A stretch of 6,850 bases of DNA from Chthoniobacterales bacterium (GTDB taxonomy: Bacteria > Verrucomicrobiota > Verrucomicrobiae > Chthoniobacterales > UBA10450). Under the pieces are notes generated by a model. It ran no database searches. It was given only the letters and a program-made list of their open reading frames with translations, and had not been told where the DNA came from. This document shows positions 5,360-6,850 of this stretch, one piece after another. Made by a program: the position numbers and the translations under genes. The stretch's first letter is position 1, and every line of letters starts with the position of its first letter. Location of the stretch: NCBI GenBank assembly GCA_003244125.1, contig QHBL01000295.1, positions 1 to 6,850 on the forward strand, written 5' to 3'.

Positions 5360-5381
5360 GTCGCGTAGATTTCAAGTTTCC

Positions 5382-5406
5382 TGTAGCGACGGTCGTTTGC
5401 GCTACA
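5382..5406. repeat. inverted repeat between the PagL-like and DUF2071 genes
   Basis: TGTAGCG (5382-5388) and CGCTACA (5400-5406) form a perfect 7-bp inverted repeat with an 11-nt centre; a smaller CGAC-G-GTCG palindrome (5387-5395) overlaps the left arm. The element fills much of the 59-bp gap between the two divergent genes. It partly covers TACACT (5403-5408), a possible -10 box for the DUF2071 gene. It could be an operator or a worn copy of a dispersed palindromic repeat. Confidence 0.45.
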
Positions 5407-5418
5407 CTTTCGGTGACC

Positions 5419-6177
5419 ATGTGGCATCGCCTACAACGCCACCCCATCAGTGTGAAGGCATTCTTTCGCCATTCACTCGTGCTCACCTATGCGTTGCCGC
5501 GCGAAACTCTTCAGCCGCTGCTCCCACCGGGTCTGGTTCTCGATACCTTCGGCGAGTTCGGTTTCGTTGCCATCGCCCTGGTGCAAACAGAATCGCTCCG
5601 GCCCGCATTCCTCCCACGCTCGCTCGGTCACGATTTCTTTCTCAGCGGCCATCGCATCTTCGCTCGTTTCACCACCGCGAGCGGCCGCACCCTGCGCGGC
5701 TTGCGCATTTTGCGCAGCGACACCAACCGGCCTCTCATGGCTTTCTTCGGCAATGTGTTCACCCATTATGGCTATCGACGCGCCACGGTGAAGTTCACCG
5801 CAACCGACCGCCTGCTCGAAATTCAGGTCTCAACGCCGAATGCTGAAGCCGATTTGCACGTGCTCGCACGCCTCGACGCGCCCGGGACGTCTCTGCCGCC
5901 TGGTTCACCGTTTCCCCATTTCCACCAGGCGCGTCTGTTCGCCGGTCCGCTGCCGTTTACCTTCGATTATGAACCGCAAACGCATTCCATCGTCATGATC
6001 GAAGGCGTGCGGCAGAACTGGCATCCGCAGCCGGCCGAAGTGGAAGTGCGCCGGAACACGTTCTTCGATCACGCGCCATTTCGTGGCGCGCCTGTCGTGC
6101 TCGCGAATGCATTCCACCTCGCCGACGTTCCGTATCGATGGCGCCGCGGAGTGGTGGAGCGGCTGCCGCGCGTATGA
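5419..6177 (+). CDS. DUF2071 (YqjF-like) family protein
   Basis: A 252-residue protein of the DUF2071 family, about the usual length. The N-terminal block is characteristic: HPISVKAFFRHSLVLTYALP, then LQPLLPPGLVLDTFGEFGFVAIALVQTESLRPAFLP and DFFLSGHRIFARF. The middle carries GRTLRGLRILRSDTNRP and the C-terminal part has FTFDYEPQTHSIVMIEGVRQNWHPQPAEVEV and FRGAPVVLANAFHLADVPYRW. The fold is related to acetoacetate-decarboxylase-like beta-barrels, but no biochemical function is established, and I cannot name a substrate. No signal peptide or membrane segment is seen. ATG 5419 is preferred; GTG 5413 would add two residues. Its stop overlaps the ATG of the methyltransferase as ATGA (6174-6177), so the two are probably made together. 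It is divergent from the PagL-like gene across 59 bases. Confidence 0.9.
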   Translation: MWHRLQRHPISVKAFFRHSLVLTYALPRETLQPLLPPGLVLDTFGEFGFVAIALVQTESLRPAFLPRSLGHDFFLSGHRIFARFTTASGRTLRGLRILRSDTNRPLMAFFGNVFTHYGYRRATVKFTATDRLLEIQVSTPNAEADLHVLARLDAPGTSLPPGSPFPHFHQARLFAGPLPFTFDYEPQTHSIVMIEGVRQNWHPQPAEVEVRRNTFFDHAPFRGAPVVLANAFHLADVPYRWRRGVVERLPRV

Positions 6178-6850
6178 CGAGCTGGCCTCGCGGAAAATAC
6201 CAGGGCGTCCTCCAGATCATCCGTTTCAATTGGCCGCAATATCTCAGCGCCGCTGCGTTTCTTGGGTTGGGATGTTTGCTTCTGCGCACATTTCCGATGG
6301 CGTTCTGGCTCCGCGCGCTCATCATGGCCGCGCTGGCCGCGGGCGCCTTCTGGCTCGTCGCATCGCTCGTCGTCTCGCATTATGTTTACGACCGGAGCGA
6401 GATTTACCGCGTTAGCTCGGTCCTCATGCTCTTGCCGGAAACGCCGCGACGTTGGGCAAATTTCCACTGCGGCCTCGATGAATTCACTGCGCTGCTTCTC
6501 GCTGCATTTCCAGGCAGCAACGGCACAACCGTCGATATTTTCGATGCGCGTGAAATGACCGAGCCGTCCATTCGCCGCGCCCGCGAATGCGCGCAAACGA
6601 GTTCGATCAAAGCTGATTTTCGCCATTTGCCATTCGAGGACTCTGAGCTCGATGCTGCTTTCGTCTTCTTCGCCGCGCACGAACTGCGCAGAGCCGATGC
6701 ACGTCGCGCCTTCTTCTCCGAATTGCGGCGCGTCCTGAGCTCGCGCGGCTGCGTCATCCTGCTCGAGCATTTGCGCGAGGAGCCGAATCTTCTCGCTTTC
6801 GGTCCCGGCGCTTTCCATTTTCATTCCCGCCGTACCTGGCTGGAAACGAT
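6174..6850 (+). CDS. membrane-anchored SAM methyltransferase-like protein (partial, runs off the window)
   Basis: Frame 3 is open from ATG 6174 to the window edge, giving 225 residues with no stop. Residues about 22-38 and 43-67 are two hydrophobic helices, so the protein is probably anchored in the inner membrane with its domain in the cytosol. The soluble part has WANFHCGLDE (94-103), VDIFDAREMTEPSIRRARE (120-138), KADFRHLPFEDSELDAAFVFFAAHEL (146-171), FFSELRRVLSSRGCVILLEHLRE (180-202) and LAFGPGAFHFHSRRTW (207-222). The order ADF..LPFED..LDAAF...ELRRVL...G matches motifs II to post-III of class I methyltransferases, but the glycine-rich motif I (usually GxGxG before the acidic strand) is absent; the sequence there is TALLLAAFPGSNGTTVD. 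The acceptor is unknown. It is translationally coupled to the DUF2071 gene through ATGA. Confidence 0.8.
   Translation, partial: MTSWPRGKYQGVLQIIRFNWPQYLSAAAFLGLGCLLLRTFPMAFWLRALIMAALAAGAFWLVASLVVSHYVYDRSEIYRVSSVLMLLPETPRRWANFHCGLDEFTALLLAAFPGSNGTTVDIFDAREMTEPSIRRARECAQTSSIKADFRHLPFEDSELDAAFVFFAAHELRRADARRAFFSELRRVLSSRGCVILLEHLREEPNLLAFGPGAFHFHSRRTWLET

Overview
The window looks like chromosomal DNA of a GC-rich, free-living Gram-negative bacterium. My best guess is a soil Verrucomicrobiota (Chthoniobacterales-like) or an acidobacterium. The reasons are GC of about 60% by eye, weak or absent Shine-Dalgarno sequences, many ATGA start/stop overlaps, a PagL-like outer-membrane lipid A deacylase, and the mix of a GbsR regulator, a DCC protein, a wax-synthase-like MBOAT, DoxX-like and DUF2071 families. 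This placement is inference; no rRNA or marker gene is present.

Layout. (1) 193-738, minus: a small exported protein with a carboxypeptidase-regulatory-like (beta-sandwich) domain; its 5' side carries a two-part inverted repeat (748-791). (2) 901-1443, plus: a GbsR/MarR-type repressor. A nearly identical palindrome, TTCTGTTCnnACAGAA, lies just before it (876-895) and just after it (1465-1480), so the repressor probably controls both itself and the genes that follow. (3) 1499-2606: remains of two genes, a DCC-type thiol-disulfide oxidoreductase (frameshift, second active-site Cys replaced by Arg) and a wax-synthase-like MBOAT acyltransferase (frameshift plus an internal deletion that removes the part holding the catalytic His). 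Frame 2 stays open by chance from 1454 to 2998 across both wrecks and into the next intact gene, so an automatic annotation would probably report a false 514-residue protein. (4) 2603-4735, plus: four intact, overlapping genes: a four-helix membrane protein, a TIGR01777-type NAD(P)-dependent epimerase/reductase, a second four-helix membrane protein that is a divergent paralogue of the first, and a DoxX-like membrane protein. (5) 4718-5359, minus: a PagL-like acyloxyacyl hydrolase, convergent with and overlapping the DoxX-like gene. (6) 5419 to the window end, plus: a DUF2071 protein coupled by ATGA to an unusual membrane-anchored methyltransferase that runs off the edge.

Taken together, 901-4735 reads as a GbsR-controlled, membrane-centred oxidoreductase/acyl-transfer operon of unknown substrate, with its first two structural genes inactivated in this genome while the rest stays open and translationally coupled. 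DUF2071 and the methyltransferase may belong to the same pathway, separated by the PagL-like gene. No mobile element, tRNA, rRNA or CRISPR array was found.
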